Both the position numbers and the translations under genes were made by a program. The notes beneath the pieces were generated by a model, which searched no databases, had not been told where the DNA came from, and worked only from the letters and a program-made list of their open reading frames with translations. A stretch of 64,000 bases of DNA, from the NCBI RefSeq assembly GCF_003309065.1, contig NZ_POAF01000003.1, positions 434,001-498,000 of the forward strand, written 5' to 3'. Shown one piece after another: positions 53,785-63,131 of this stretch (position 1 is its first letter; the number at the start of each line of letters is the position of its first letter). The DNA is from Glutamicibacter soli (GTDB lineage: Bacteria; Actinomycetota; Actinomycetes; Actinomycetales; Micrococcaceae).

Positions 53785-53939
53785 GCGCATCTCCCTTGCC
53801 AAACGACCCGTACTGCCACCCTGCGCGGAGCAGCAACGGCCCCGCGGTTGCTCCAAGGGTATCCACGGGCCGTTCCCACGTCACCTCCCATGCAAACCAA
53901 CCCAGCCCGCGCCAAGGATCCCGTACTTGAGACGGCAAA

Positions 53940-53967
53940 CGCCCCAGCACCATCAGGTGCCGGGGCG
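53940..53967 (-). terminator. Terminator of the MhuD-like gene
   Basis: CGCCCCAGCACC and GGTGCCGGGGCG form a 12-bp stem with one mismatch around ATCA, 20 nt after the stop on the - strand; TTTG follows in that direction. Confidence 0.65.
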
Positions 53968-53986
53968 CAGTCAGGGGATGCCGTGC

Positions 53987-54283
53987 CTACAGTTCCACGA
54001 CCTCGAACTCCATCAGGTCCGCGCCGCTGGCTACCGGCTTCTTGCCGTCGTTGGGCGCGTGGGCAGCTTCGGAACGCTTGTTGCGCCAGTTCTCGAAGTC
54101 ATCGCGGGTGGCCCACTGGGTGTAGACGAAGTAGCGGTCCTCGCCATTCACCGGACGCAGCAGCTGGAAGCCTTCGAAGCCAGGCTCCTGGTCAACCGAG
54201 TGCTTGCGGGCAGCGAAGCGCTTTTCCAGCTCCGGTCCTGCTTCGCCGGGAATCGACAGGGCATTAATGACAACAATCGACAT
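53987..54283 (-). CDS. Heme-degrading monooxygenase, MhuD/IsdG-like
   Basis: A 98-residue single-domain monooxygenase. PGFEGFQLLRPVNGEDRYFV is the typical core. Asn7, Trp66 and His75 fall at exactly the positions of the haem-binding and catalytic residues described for mycobacterial MhuD, so haem degradation with iron release is likely. IsdG-type enzymes act in the cytosol as dimers. No haem importer is visible nearby. A terminator follows. Confidence 0.85.
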   Translation of the reverse strand: MSIVVINALSIPGEAGPELEKRFAARKHSVDQEPGFEGFQLLRPVNGEDRYFVYTQWATRDDFENWRNKRSEAAHAPNDGKKPVASGADLMEFEVVEL

Positions 54284-54400
54284 GTCTCACCTTTCGTGAC
54301 CCGGCAGATTCCGGGTATGAATGCTACATTTCCCAGCCTACGCGCGAGCACCCTGATCCCGGCGGCGTATGACGCCGCAACAGGCCAGCGCACTGCGGTC

Positions 54401-56302
54401 TCAGAGCCTCGCTACCGCCTGAGCGAGCAGTTTTCCGTAGGCGGCGCTGCCATGCGGTCCGGGATGGATCTTGTCCCGGGCGATGTCGTCAATACCCTCC
54501 GCGGTTCCGGCCCAGTCGACCAGATGGGTTCTGGAATCGGCTTCGGCGGCCGCGTGGAGTTTGCCGTTGACGCTGCCGATCCACTGCCGCGGAGCGTACG
54601 CCGTGACCAGCAGCAGTTCGCGCTTCGGTCCGAGGATCCGCCGGACTTCGTCCAGGGTTCCCGCCGGCAGGTCCCCATTGGTTCCAAGGCCAAGCACCAC
54701 CACTTGGCGCAACTTACCAGCGCTTTTCAACTCCCGCAATTGTGCAGGCGCGTCCCAGATCTGCGCTCCGACCGAGGCATCAATAGAAATCCCCGGCAGC
54801 CTCTTCAACAGCTGCTGTGAGGAGGCGAGCATCACCGAATCCCCCAACGCCGTGACATCGCTTCCAGTGAAGTTCCGTGGGCTGCGCGCAGGTTTTCGCG
54901 AATCATTCGTCGATTCATGGGCAATTGCGCCAGGAGGCGTCGCGTCGTTTGATTCCGGAACCCGGGCGGATTCTTGCTGTTCCGCCAAAACATCTTGGGC
55001 TTGGGCCAGCTGCTGTTCCAGCTGGCTTTGCTCCGGAGACGCAAGGAGCACGGACACAGCGCATGCCGGGACCAGCACCAAGGCCAGCAGCGGCAACACC
55101 GAGGCGAAGCTTCCCCTCGTTCCGTTCCACACCCGTTTGACCCGCTCGGCGATGCGCCCGGACCAGCCAGCCACGGCGGTTTTGAAACCGTAACGCAGAA
55201 TCGGCTCCTCGACGAACCGCCAGGACAGTTCGGCGGCCAGAATCACCAGCGGGATTGTGCACAGCACCGCTGCCGTGGCCGCCTGGGGCGGGAATACCGT
55301 TTGAGCCAGCAGCAGCAGCGGCCAGTGCCACAGGTACAGCCCGTAACTCCGGTTGCCCAACCAGCGCAAGCCTTTCAGGCCCAGCATCGCCCGCGTGGAG
55401 GTCCCGGATATCGTCAGCGTGAGGACCAGCAGCGTTCCGAGCAGGCTGAACAGCGCCATGCCGCCCTGATAAGCCGCGGCAGAAGTGTCCGGAAGGAAAA
55501 AGAATCCGCCCAGCATGGCCAGGAGCATCAGGACCTGGGACAGCTGGATGAACATCAGCTTCCGGCGCGGCACCGTCGCGTCCGCAGGTTTTCTGCTCGC
55601 GCTGGCTGCGGCGCCCGCGGATCCGAGCAACAAGCCGAAACCGTGCGTCCAGGTTCCGAAATACAGCACGCTTGAATCCTTGGACGGGTCGAAGCCCCAG
55701 GCCATACTCGCCGCGGAGGCAATGGCCAGGACCAGGATTCCGCACATCAAGGCCCGGCGGCTTCGCAGCAGCCACGCCAGCGCGGCCAACACCAGCGGCC
55801 ACAGCAGGTAGAACTGCTCCTCAACTGCAAGTGACCAGAAGTGCTGGAAATACGCCGGTTCCATCGACGCGAAATAGCTGTTGCCGTGGGCAATCTGCAT
55901 CCAGTTGCTGGTGTAGGTCAACGCGCCGGCCCACTGCCAGCGCAGCCCGGCTGGAAGCTGCCCCGCAGCCAGCAGTGCCAGCGCCGTTGAAACCACCAGC
56001 ACCAGAGCCATGGCCGGCAGCAGGCGCCTGGCTCGTCGGCTCCAGAAGGCGCGCAGGTCGGGGAATCGTCCGACTTCCGTGCTCCGAAGCAGGCCGCCGG
56101 TAATGAGGTACCCGCTCAGGACGAAAAACAGGTCCACTCCGAGGAAACCTCCGGGCAAGGCCGCAGGCCAGAAATGGTAAACGAGCACGGCAAGCACCGC
56201 GATGCCGCGCAGTCCGTCCAGGGCGAAATTGCGGGTCGGTGTTTCGCGGACGGGCGTGGCTGCACCCGGTGGTGGAGCTGCGAGGGAGACTTGATGATTC
56301 AC
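54401..56302 (-). CDS. OafA-like acyltransferase with SGNH domain
   Basis: About 633 residues from GTG 56302 (or 648 from GTG 56347; neither has a strong ribosome site). The first 400 residues are an acyltransferase-3 membrane domain: RNFALDGLRGIAVLAVLVYHF, FFVLSGYLITG and HFWSLAVEEQFYLLWP, with about ten helices. After a proline/serine-rich linker, the last 180 residues form an extracellular SGNH esterase-like domain: TALGDSVMLAS, GLGTNGD and KIHPGPHG. These proteins O-acetylate cell-wall or surface polysaccharides. It is divergent from the lipoprotein gene at 56491. Confidence 0.9.
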   Translation of the reverse strand: MNHQVSLAAPPPGAATPVRETPTRNFALDGLRGIAVLAVLVYHFWPAALPGGFLGVDLFFVLSGYLITGGLLRSTEVGRFPDLRAFWSRRARRLLPAMALVLVVSTALALLAAGQLPAGLRWQWAGALTYTSNWMQIAHGNSYFASMEPAYFQHFWSLAVEEQFYLLWPLVLAALAWLLRSRRALMCGILVLAIASAASMAWGFDPSKDSSVLYFGTWTHGFGLLLGSAGAAASASRKPADATVPRRKLMFIQLSQVLMLLAMLGGFFFLPDTSAAAYQGGMALFSLLGTLLVLTLTISGTSTRAMLGLKGLRWLGNRSYGLYLWHWPLLLLAQTVFPPQAATAAVLCTIPLVILAAELSWRFVEEPILRYGFKTAVAGWSGRIAERVKRVWNGTRGSFASVLPLLALVLVPACAVSVLLASPEQSQLEQQLAQAQDVLAEQQESARVPESNDATPPGAIAHESTNDSRKPARSPRNFTGSDVTALGDSVMLASSQQLLKRLPGISIDASVGAQIWDAPAQLRELKSAGKLRQVVVLGLGTNGDLPAGTLDEVRRILGPKRELLLVTAYAPRQWIGSVNGKLHAAAEADSRTHLVDWAGTAEGIDDIARDKIHPGPHGSAAYGKLLAQAVARL

Positions 56303-56490
56303 GGTTAAGATGCTTCCAACACGCACCGACTGCCAGCTCCCGACCACCTATCGGCAATCCATCGGTTTTGTTACACAATCGACAGATTGCTCGACGGCAG
56401 TTTCAGGCGTTTTCACGGACTGCCGCGGGCATAATTGGCAGTGCCGGTCAGCGCTCCGCACACTTCCGGCAGACAATCGAAAGGGATCCC

Positions 56491-57114
56491 GTGGCTTTAC
56501 GGCGTGCACTCGGCATGCTCTGCGCACTGCTGCTATGTTGTGGAACCAGTGCCTGCAGCACCAACGATCCGCTGCGGATCGAATCTCCGGCGCTCCCGAC
56601 CACGCCTGCCGCGCAGTCCTCCGCACCATCAATCAACGATGAAAGGGCCTGGGAACAGCCTTTCTCTCCCGCGCAGGTCAGGCAGGTCCTGCTGGCCACC
56701 GACCTGGACGCCGTGAGCACCCGGGAGAACTCCGAAGCGGACATCCGCGAGTACCTGACCGAATGCGACAAATGCCTGGTCGCGCTGCCCGCCTACGAAA
56801 CTGCAGGCGAAAAGTTCCAGATCTACTCCGTGAGCACCGCCGGGGACGCCTACAGCTTCGCTTCCTTCGCCATCCGTGATGCCAAGGGCACACCGGAGGT
56901 CGCGCTCGCCGTCGGAGGCTCGGACGTGTACCTGAGCGCGGGCAAGGAAGGCAGCCTTGTCGCACAGGAAGCTGTCTACAAACCCGATGACCCCATGTGC
57001 TGCCCCTCGGGCTGGTCGGTACGCATGTTCCGCTACCAGGATGGGCAGTTCATCCAAGGCGACTCCTTCGCCAGCCCGGTCGATCCGGCCGAGGACCAGG
57101 GGACGGAGCAGTGA
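56491..57114 (+). CDS. Exported lipoprotein in a two-component operon
   Basis: A 207-residue protein from GTG 56491, with AAGGGA five bases upstream. Lipobox TSACS gives a lipidated Cys near residue 22. The mature part has four further cysteines (ECDKCL, MCCP), possibly two disulphides or a metal site, and a PQxVR-like helix. Its stop overlaps the response-regulator start (GTGA). It may sense an envelope signal for the downstream kinase (inference). No family recognised. Confidence 0.7.
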   Translation: MALRRALGMLCALLLCCGTSACSTNDPLRIESPALPTTPAAQSSAPSINDERAWEQPFSPAQVRQVLLATDLDAVSTRENSEADIREYLTECDKCLVALPAYETAGEKFQIYSVSTAGDAYSFASFAIRDAKGTPEVALAVGGSDVYLSAGKEGSLVAQEAVYKPDDPMCCPSGWSVRMFRYQDGQFIQGDSFASPVDPAEDQGTEQ

Positions 57115-57821
57115 GGGCCGATGGCGTCCGCGTGCTGATGATCGAGGACGACGCGGTCATCCGGGAGGCAACGAGCATCGGACTTGAGCGCCTGGGCTAT
57201 CACGTCCTCGGGGCCGAGGACGGCTTGGAAGGCCTTGAGCTCTTCCGACGCCTGCAGAAAGAAGACCCGGTGGACGCGGTACTGCTGGATGTCATGCTGC
57301 CGACCATGAACGGAACCCAGGTCTGCCGCCAGATGCGCGGCTTCAGCAACATACCGGTGATCATGCTCTCGGCCCGCGGCGAAGGCCTGGACATGGTCAC
57401 CGGGCTGGACGCCGGGGCGGACGACTATCTGGCCAAGCCGTTCGACCTGCAGGTGCTCGACGCCCGGTTGCGGGCGGTGCTGCGGCGCACCGCGATGCCG
57501 CAGGCCAACACCGTTGCCCATGGAGAACCGGTGCCGGACGCGAAGGGGCTGGACATCGACCCGCACCGGTTGGTGGTGACGCTGGATGCGCGGGAGATCC
57601 ACCTGACTCCCACCGAGCTGAAGATCCTGCTGATGCTCAGCGAGGATCCGGGGGTGGTCGTCTCGCGCAGCGATATCCTCTCCGAGGTCTGGGGCTACAC
57701 CTGGGATGCCGACCACCGCGTCATCGATGTCCATGTCCAGCGGCTGCGCAGGAAGATCGGCGCATCCCGCATCGATACCGTCCGCGGTTTCGGCTACCGG
57801 CTGCAGGATGAAGCCCCATGA
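57111..57821 (+). CDS. OmpR-family response regulator
   Basis: A 236-residue regulator from GTG 57111. The receiver domain has the acidic pair in MIEDD, the phosphorylated Asp in VLLDVMLP, Ser/Thr in MLSARG and Lys in LAKPFD. The winged helix has HLTPTELKILLMLSEDPG and HVQRLRRKIGASRIDTVRGFGYRL. Coupled at both ends: GTGA with the lipoprotein, ATGA with the kinase. Confidence 0.95.
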   Translation: MRADGVRVLMIEDDAVIREATSIGLERLGYHVLGAEDGLEGLELFRRLQKEDPVDAVLLDVMLPTMNGTQVCRQMRGFSNIPVIMLSARGEGLDMVTGLDAGADDYLAKPFDLQVLDARLRAVLRRTAMPQANTVAHGEPVPDAKGLDIDPHRLVVTLDAREIHLTPTELKILLMLSEDPGVVVSRSDILSEVWGYTWDADHRVIDVHVQRLRRKIGASRIDTVRGFGYRLQDEAP

Positions 57822-59086
57822 GCCTTCGGTGGAAAATTACCGGGATGACCATCCTGTCGGTCCTGCTGACCCTGGTGATCTCGGCGCTGCTGGTGCGCCA
57901 GATGATCACGATTTCCGAGGAACAGCGGCTGCGCGACGAAGCAACCAGTTCGCTGAAGCAGGCGGTGCGGATCCTGGATGAGACGGGAATCAGCATCCTA
58001 GGAGCCAAGGTCAACGATCCGCAGCTGCCGGCCGAGGCCCGGGATGCCGCCAAGGCAGGCCAGTACATCACCTACCGCGCGAGGCTCGACGGCCAGGACA
58101 TCATCTACGCGGCAGCCCCGGTCAGCCTGGGCACGCAGCCGGCAATCCTGTCCCTGTCGGTGTCCTGGGCCAACAGCCAGCAGATGCGGCACAGCGTTGA
58201 CACCGCCCTGCTCTGGGCAGGTGTCGCGACGCTGGTTCTGGTCTCGGCATTGGGCACGCTCATCGTTTCCCGCCTCGTCCAAAGGCTGTCCAAGGGCTCC
58301 CAGGCGGCGCGCGCCATCGCCTCCGGCGAGCGCCGGGTGCTGGTGGAAGACGCAATCGGCAAACCCTTCGGAGGCAAGGACGAAGTCGACCAGTTCGCCG
58401 AGGCAGTGGACGCCATGGCCCAGAAGCTGAACGCGAAGCTCGCGGCCGAGCAGCGTTTCTCCGCTGATCTCGCCCATGAGCTGCGCACCCCGTTGACCGG
58501 GCTGGTCACCGCCGCCAGCCTGCTTCCCGAATCGCGTCCCACGCAGCTTGTCCAGGACCGGGTTGCCAAGCTGCGCAACCTCGTCGAGGACCTGCTCCAG
58601 GTCTCGCGGCTGGAGTCAGGCGTTGAAACCGCCCAGCTCTCAGAGCTGGACCTTGATTCCTGCGTTGCCGAACTCATCGGGCGCATCTGCGAACGGCGGC
58701 CCGAGCAGTGCGCACATCTCGAGCTTCAGCTGCAATCCGGCGGCAGCACGGTGCTGGTGGAACCCAGGCGTCTTGAGCGCATCCTGGAAAACCTCATCAG
58801 CAACGCCTCGACCCATGGCTCCGGGGCAATCCTGGTCGGCACCCGGGGCACGAGCGTCAGCGTGCTGGACCACGGGCCGGGTTTTCCGCGCAGCATCCTC
58901 GACACCGGTCCTGAACGCTTCGTCTCCAAGGGTGGCGGCATCGGGTTGGGGCTGACCATCGCCAGCGGACAGGCGCAGGCCCTGGGCGCCACGATGAAAC
59001 TGTCCAACCACGGCGGCGCCCGGGTGGAGCTCACGCTCCGGGCTCCCGGGGCACCGGCCAAGGATTCGAACCCCGCGCGGCGTTAG
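57818..59086 (+). CDS. Sensor histidine kinase
   Basis: A 422-residue membrane kinase. Two helices (residues 8-28 and about 130-150) flank a short extracellular domain of about 100 residues. A HAMP region follows (LSKGSQAARAIASGERRVL). The phosphorylated His lies in SADLAHELRTPLTGL; the ATPase domain has NLISNASTHGSG, DHGPGFP and GGGIGLGLTIA. It forms one signalling unit with the lipoprotein and response regulator; targets are unknown. A bidirectional terminator follows. Confidence 0.93.
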   Translation: MSLRWKITGMTILSVLLTLVISALLVRQMITISEEQRLRDEATSSLKQAVRILDETGISILGAKVNDPQLPAEARDAAKAGQYITYRARLDGQDIIYAAAPVSLGTQPAILSLSVSWANSQQMRHSVDTALLWAGVATLVLVSALGTLIVSRLVQRLSKGSQAARAIASGERRVLVEDAIGKPFGGKDEVDQFAEAVDAMAQKLNAKLAAEQRFSADLAHELRTPLTGLVTAASLLPESRPTQLVQDRVAKLRNLVEDLLQVSRLESGVETAQLSELDLDSCVAELIGRICERRPEQCAHLELQLQSGGSTVLVEPRRLERILENLISNASTHGSGAILVGTRGTSVSVLDHGPGFPRSILDTGPERFVSKGGGIGLGLTIASGQAQALGATMKLSNHGGARVELTLRAPGAPAKDSNPARR

Positions 59087-59102
59087 GGGGCCGGGCGGCG
59101 CC

Positions 59103-59148
59103 AAGCGACGGCATGGCCCGCAGAGTCCTGAGGGCCATGCCGTCGCTT
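59103..59148. terminator. Bidirectional terminator
   Basis: AAGCGACGGCATGGCCC (59103-59119) pairs perfectly with GGGCCATGCCGTCGCTT (59132-59148), a 17-bp stem with a 12-nt loop, between the converging kinase (+) and acyl-CoA dehydrogenase (-) genes. Confidence 0.85.
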
Positions 59149-59170
59149 GTACTTGAGGGAGCGGTTCGCG

Positions 59171-60400
59171 TTAGACGCGGCTTGGCACCGGCTTCGGTGC
59201 GGACGCCTTGCGGGTGAAGGCCGAGATGCCGGTGATGTCGCGGCCCACGATCAGCGCCTGCATGGAATCGGTGCCCTCATAGGTGGAGACCACTTCCATG
59301 TCGGTCAGGTGGCGGGCCACGTGGTTCTCCAGCAGCAGGCCGTTTCCGGCCATCATGTCACGGGCTTCGCGGCACATCGCCAGGGCCTTGCGCGAGGTGG
59401 TCATCTTGATCATGGAGGCCATCGGCGCGGTCAGCTCGTCGCGTTCCTGCAGCTGCGCCATGCGGGTGCACATCAGCTGCATGCTGGTCAGGTCCGAGAG
59501 CATGGTGGCCAGCTTTTCCTGCACCAGCTGGTAGCTGGCGATCGGGGCGCCGAACTGCTCGCGCTGCAGGGCGTAGGTGGCCGCCATCTCGAAGGCCGCC
59601 ATGCCGTGGCCCACGGCCTCCCAGGAGGCGCCGCCGCGGGTGGCCTTCAGCACTCGATTCACCCCGGCGAAGGACTCGCAGTGCTCCAAGCGGTTCTCGG
59701 CCGGGACGCGCAGGTTCTCGATGATGATGTCGGCCTGCAGGATGGCGCGCTTGGCCATCTTGCCGGCAATCGGGGTCGGGCGGTAGCCGTCGGGGTACTG
59801 GCCGTCCGGCTGGCGCTCGACGATGAAGGCCTTGACGTTGCCGTCCGCCTCGTCGCGGGCGTAGAGGACAATGACGTCGGCTTCGTGGCCGTTGCCGATC
59901 CAGCGCTTGTGGCCGTTGAGCACCCAGGTGTCGCCCTCGCGGCGGGCGGAGGTTTCCAGCGACACGGAGTCCGAGCCGTGGTCCGGTTCGGTCAGGGCGA
60001 AGGCGCCGGTCTTCTCCAGGCGCGCCATGGACGGCAGCCAGCGCTGGCGCTGTTCCTCGTTGCCCAGCATGTAGATGGACCCCATGCACAGGTTCGAGTG
60101 GACGCCCAGGAAGGTATTGACCGATCCGTCGATGCGCCCCATTTCGCGGGCCACCAGGCCGGCGGCCTGGCGGGTGAAGCCCGGGCAGTCGTAGCCCTGG
60201 ATGAAGGTGCCGATGATGCCCAGCTTGGCCAGCCCCGGGATGACTTCGCGCGGGAATTCCGCGCGCTCCCAGTAGTTGTTGATGATCGGCTCAATGGTGG
60301 CCTGCCCGAAAGCGCGGACCCTGTCGCGCAGGGCGCGGTCCGCGTCGGTGAGGTCCGCATCCAGCATGAAGTAGTCCGGGTGGTCGATTACAGAACTCAT
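59171..60400 (-). CDS. Acyl-CoA dehydrogenase, glutaryl-CoA dehydrogenase-like
   Basis: A 409-residue flavoenzyme. GAFALTEPDHGSDS and WVLNGHKRWIGNG are the substrate and FAD regions; QREQFGAPIASYQLVQEKLA the dimer helix; YEGTDSMQALIVGRDITG carries the catalytic Glu. The last motif and the overall length resemble glutaryl-CoA dehydrogenases, but the substrate is not certain. It is the second gene after the MFS transporter on the same strand, with a hairpin between them. Confidence 0.88.
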   Translation of the reverse strand: MSSVIDHPDYFMLDADLTDADRALRDRVRAFGQATIEPIINNYWERAEFPREVIPGLAKLGIIGTFIQGYDCPGFTRQAAGLVAREMGRIDGSVNTFLGVHSNLCMGSIYMLGNEEQRQRWLPSMARLEKTGAFALTEPDHGSDSVSLETSARREGDTWVLNGHKRWIGNGHEADVIVLYARDEADGNVKAFIVERQPDGQYPDGYRPTPIAGKMAKRAILQADIIIENLRVPAENRLEHCESFAGVNRVLKATRGGASWEAVGHGMAAFEMAATYALQREQFGAPIASYQLVQEKLATMLSDLTSMQLMCTRMAQLQERDELTAPMASMIKMTTSRKALAMCREARDMMAGNGLLLENHVARHLTDMEVVSTYEGTDSMQALIVGRDITGISAFTRKASAPKPVPSRV

Positions 60401-60440
60401 CGCACTGTCTCTTTCTTTTCTTCTTTATTAATTCCGATGA

Positions 60441-60469
60441 CCAGATGGCACCGCATTGGTGCCATCTGG
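60441..60469 (-). terminator. Hairpin between the MFS and acyl-CoA dehydrogenase genes
   Basis: CCAGATGGCACC (60441-60452) and GGTGCCATCTGG (60458-60469) form a perfect 12-bp stem with a 5-nt loop, 36 nt after the MFS stop. It could end or attenuate transcription into the dehydrogenase gene. Confidence 0.65.
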
Positions 60470-60504
60470 TGTGTGGTTGGCGGCGCGTGGCCGAGGGTGG
60501 AGCC

Positions 60505-61851
60505 TTATTTTGCGGCGTTGGCCTTCTCGAAGTGGGCGGTCAGGCCCAGCAGGCGCAGGCGCTCGCGCTCGGGATTGAGCATCAGTCCGCCGGCCACTGC
60601 GAACAGGCAGATCAGGATGCCGACCAGCAGGAAGCCGTTGGCATATCCGTCAACCGGCGTCGGCGCCAGCTCGACAATGATGCCCAACCCCAACGGGGCG
60701 ATCATGCCGGCTACCGAGTACACGGCGATGATGCAGCCGAAGAACGCGGTGCGCTGGCGCGAGGGCAGGAAGTCCGAGGCCCCGGCGAAAGCCACCGTGA
60801 AGGCAACCGAGTTGATGGAGAATGCGGCGACCACTGCGAACAGCTGGAGCGGTCCGGCCGGCAGCTGCGAAAACGCCATCATGCAGACACCGGAGAAGAT
60901 CAGGAATCCTGCGGTGAGGAAGGAACGGGCGGCGCGGGAGGTGTAGCCCTTGCGCAGCATGCGGCCGGAGATCAAACCGGCCACCAGCAGCACCACAATG
61001 GCGATGGTGTACGGGATCGGAACCAGCAGTCCCACGGTCTCCATTGAGTAGCCGAGCCCTTCGCTCAGAAAGGCCGGAAGCCAGGTCACCTTCAGCGAGC
61101 TGATCAGGTATCCGGAGAAGGACAGCATGGCCAGTCCCCAGAAGCTGCGGGACATCAGCAGGTAGCGGAACGGCACGTTGATGTCCGCGTTCGTGTCGAA
61201 GGCGTCCTGCTTGGCGTGGGCATCAAGCGTCGGCTTCTTGAATGGGAGCTTGTCGGCGTAGGCGAACCAGACGATCAGCCACAGGACGCTGACCGCGCAC
61301 AGCACGATAAAGGATGCATGCCAGTCCCAGGTCAGGATGACCCAGGTCAGCGCCGGGGCCGCGAGCAACGGGCCAAGCGAGGAGCCGGAGTTGACGATGG
61401 CGCCGGCCAGGGCGCGCTTGTCCGGCGGGAAGCGTTCGTGGAGGATCGACTGGACCAGCGCGTGGGCGGGGCTTTCAAAGAAGCCCAGCAGCATGCGGCT
61501 GACCAGCAGCACCGAGAAGGTGGTGGGGACCGTGACGGGCAGCATGCTCAGGATCCAGGTGAACATGAGGATGCCGGCGGCCCAGTTGTAGGAAATCTTC
61601 TTGAACACAGCAGACAGGCCCACCGCACCGACGGCGAACAACCAGAAGAACGCACTGGAGAGCAGTCCGTACTGCGCGGCGCTGAGGTTCATGCTTTCGC
61701 GGATCTGTTCGCTGGCCAGGCCAATAGCGGCCTTGTCGGCGAAGTTCATGGTGAAGAAAATCAGCAGCAGGACTACCAGTCCCCAGCTCTTCTTGCGCTG
61801 GGCGTCACTGGTTATTTCGATTGTCGGAGAGATCAGAGCGGGTCGTGCCAT
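60505..61851 (-). CDS. MFS transporter, anion:cation symporter-like
   Basis: A 448-residue 12-helix carrier. The start is ATG 61851 because AAGGAAGG precedes it; an upstream in-frame ATG adds a polar leader. FFTMNFADKAAIGLASEQI in helix 1, LLSSAFFWLFAVGA and SRMLLGFFESPAHALVQSI fit the ACS (organic anion) branch of the family, which imports sugar acids and aromatic acids. The neighbouring acyl-CoA dehydrogenase and enoyl-CoA hydratase suggest a carboxylate that is degraded as a CoA ester (inference). Confidence 0.88.
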   Translation of the reverse strand: MARPALISPTIEITSDAQRKKSWGLVVLLLIFFTMNFADKAAIGLASEQIRESMNLSAAQYGLLSSAFFWLFAVGAVGLSAVFKKISYNWAAGILMFTWILSMLPVTVPTTFSVLLVSRMLLGFFESPAHALVQSILHERFPPDKRALAGAIVNSGSSLGPLLAAPALTWVILTWDWHASFIVLCAVSVLWLIVWFAYADKLPFKKPTLDAHAKQDAFDTNADINVPFRYLLMSRSFWGLAMLSFSGYLISSLKVTWLPAFLSEGLGYSMETVGLLVPIPYTIAIVVLLVAGLISGRMLRKGYTSRAARSFLTAGFLIFSGVCMMAFSQLPAGPLQLFAVVAAFSINSVAFTVAFAGASDFLPSRQRTAFFGCIIAVYSVAGMIAPLGLGIIVELAPTPVDGYANGFLLVGILICLFAVAGGLMLNPERERLRLLGLTAHFEKANAAK

Positions 61852-62345
61852 CGTGCCTTCCTTCTTCTGCTTCTTTATCCGGCGCTGAGCGTGGTGGGAG
61901 ATCTGGCACCCGCCGCTGTTGTGCAACCTTGCGTGATACTTCTACACCGCACGGGCGTTCTCTCCCAGATCTTCCGGAAGGGAATGGGGCACGGTTGGGT
62001 ATGGGCAAATTGACAGCTAAACGTCGAAGAACTTCGTGTAATGCACACCACAGTAGCAACGGGGCTGCGCCGGTCACACTGGCGGATTACGCCCGCCGGT
62101 ATTCGAATAACGACCGCTCACCCCGACCTCTTGACACCTCTTGTGAGGAATGAGACAGTCCGACTCCAAGGCCCCTCAGGCACCCCCAATACGGTATCCA
62201 ACTTGGGTCTAAGCGATTTCCGCTGGGTCCTCGACTACCGCGGGGCACCGGTTCCCCGCCGTCCGTGACGCGAGTCACTGGCAATTTCCGCTGGCGGGCC
62301 CGCTAATCACAGTGATAACCGGGTATGCCGCTGCGGCGCCGGGCT
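61852..62345. other. Gap between the MFS and enoyl-CoA hydratase genes
   Basis: About 490 bp, no supported gene. It holds the MFS promoter on the - strand. Short dyads CGGGG...CCCCG (62241-62258) and GTGAC-GCGA-GTCAC (62265-62278) near the hydratase stop may form its terminator or a regulator site. Confidence 0.4.
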
Positions 62346-63131
62346 TCAGCCGGCGCGTGGCTTCAGCACCCGCGCGATGCCTTCGCCGGCTTCCGGGTCG
62401 CCGAGCGACTGGACCATCAGTTCCGCTTCACAGCCCAGCTGCGTATCAAGGTCTGCGGTGACGGCCGAATCGCACAACTGCAGAATTCTTGCGGTGGCCC
62501 GCGGGGGCCCCGCGGCCAATCGACGGCCCAGCTCCATCGCCCGGTCCACCGCTTCTCCGGGATTGCTCAATTCGTTGACGACCCCCAGTTCATGGAGTCG
62601 CTCGGCGGTGATCCGCGCCCCGGTCAGGCAGAGGTGGGTTACCAGTTGCCGCGGCAGCGACTCCGACAGCAACGCGGTCAGGCCTCCATCCGGGGTCAGC
62701 CCTGCCTTGACGTAGGCGGCGGTGAAGAATGCGCCCTGAGAGGCGATCAGCAGGTCGCCGGACAATGCCAGGGACATTCCCGCTCCGGCCGCCCCGCCTT
62801 CCACCGCCATGATCACCGGCTTGCCGCTCCTGCGGATCTGCCGAATGAGCCCGTGGAAAATTTCCAGGCGCGCCAGGCGCTCGGGTTCGGTCTTCCCCGC
62901 CATGGCCGCCAGCTGATGCAGGTTGCCTCCCGAAGAGAAGAAATCTCCGTGTCCCGCGATCACGATCGCCCCGATCTGAGGATCGCCCTGGGCCTCGCGG
63001 AGCGCTTGGCCGGCGGCCTCGAAAAACGCCGGGCCGATGGAATTGCGGGTTGCCGGTGAATGGATCCTCAGCTGGAGCACCCTGTCATTCCGGCTGCTCA
63101 GCATCACCTGGTCACGGATTGCTGCGTTCAT
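62346..63131 (-). CDS. Enoyl-CoA hydratase/isomerase family protein
   Basis: A 261-residue crotonase-fold protein with AAGGAG eight bases before ATG 63131. Oxyanion-hole segments are FFSSGGNLHQ and EGGAAGAGMSLAL; the acidic position is the Asp of AGLTPDGG. The APDGG-like motif resembles PaaG/PaaB-type members of phenylacetate breakdown, but other substrates are possible. It may belong to the same catabolic set as the dehydrogenase and MFS genes. Confidence 0.9.
   Translation of the reverse strand: MNAAIRDQVMLSSRNDRVLQLRIHSPATRNSIGPAFFEAAGQALREAQGDPQIGAIVIAGHGDFFSSGGNLHQLAAMAGKTEPERLARLEIFHGLIRQIRRSGKPVIMAVEGGAAGAGMSLALSGDLLIASQGAFFTAAYVKAGLTPDGGLTALLSESLPRQLVTHLCLTGARITAERLHELGVVNELSNPGEAVDRAMELGRRLAAGPPRATARILQLCDSAVTADLDTQLGCEAELMVQSLGDPEAGEGIARVLKPRAG

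Noticed and set aside
59063-59080. GGATTCGAACCCC, resembling a tRNA T-arm
   Set aside because: It lies inside the histidine kinase coding end and no cloverleaf can be built around it.
62087-62284. Small ORFs on both strands before the hydratase gene
   Set aside because: Overlapping each other with no start signal or conservation visible.
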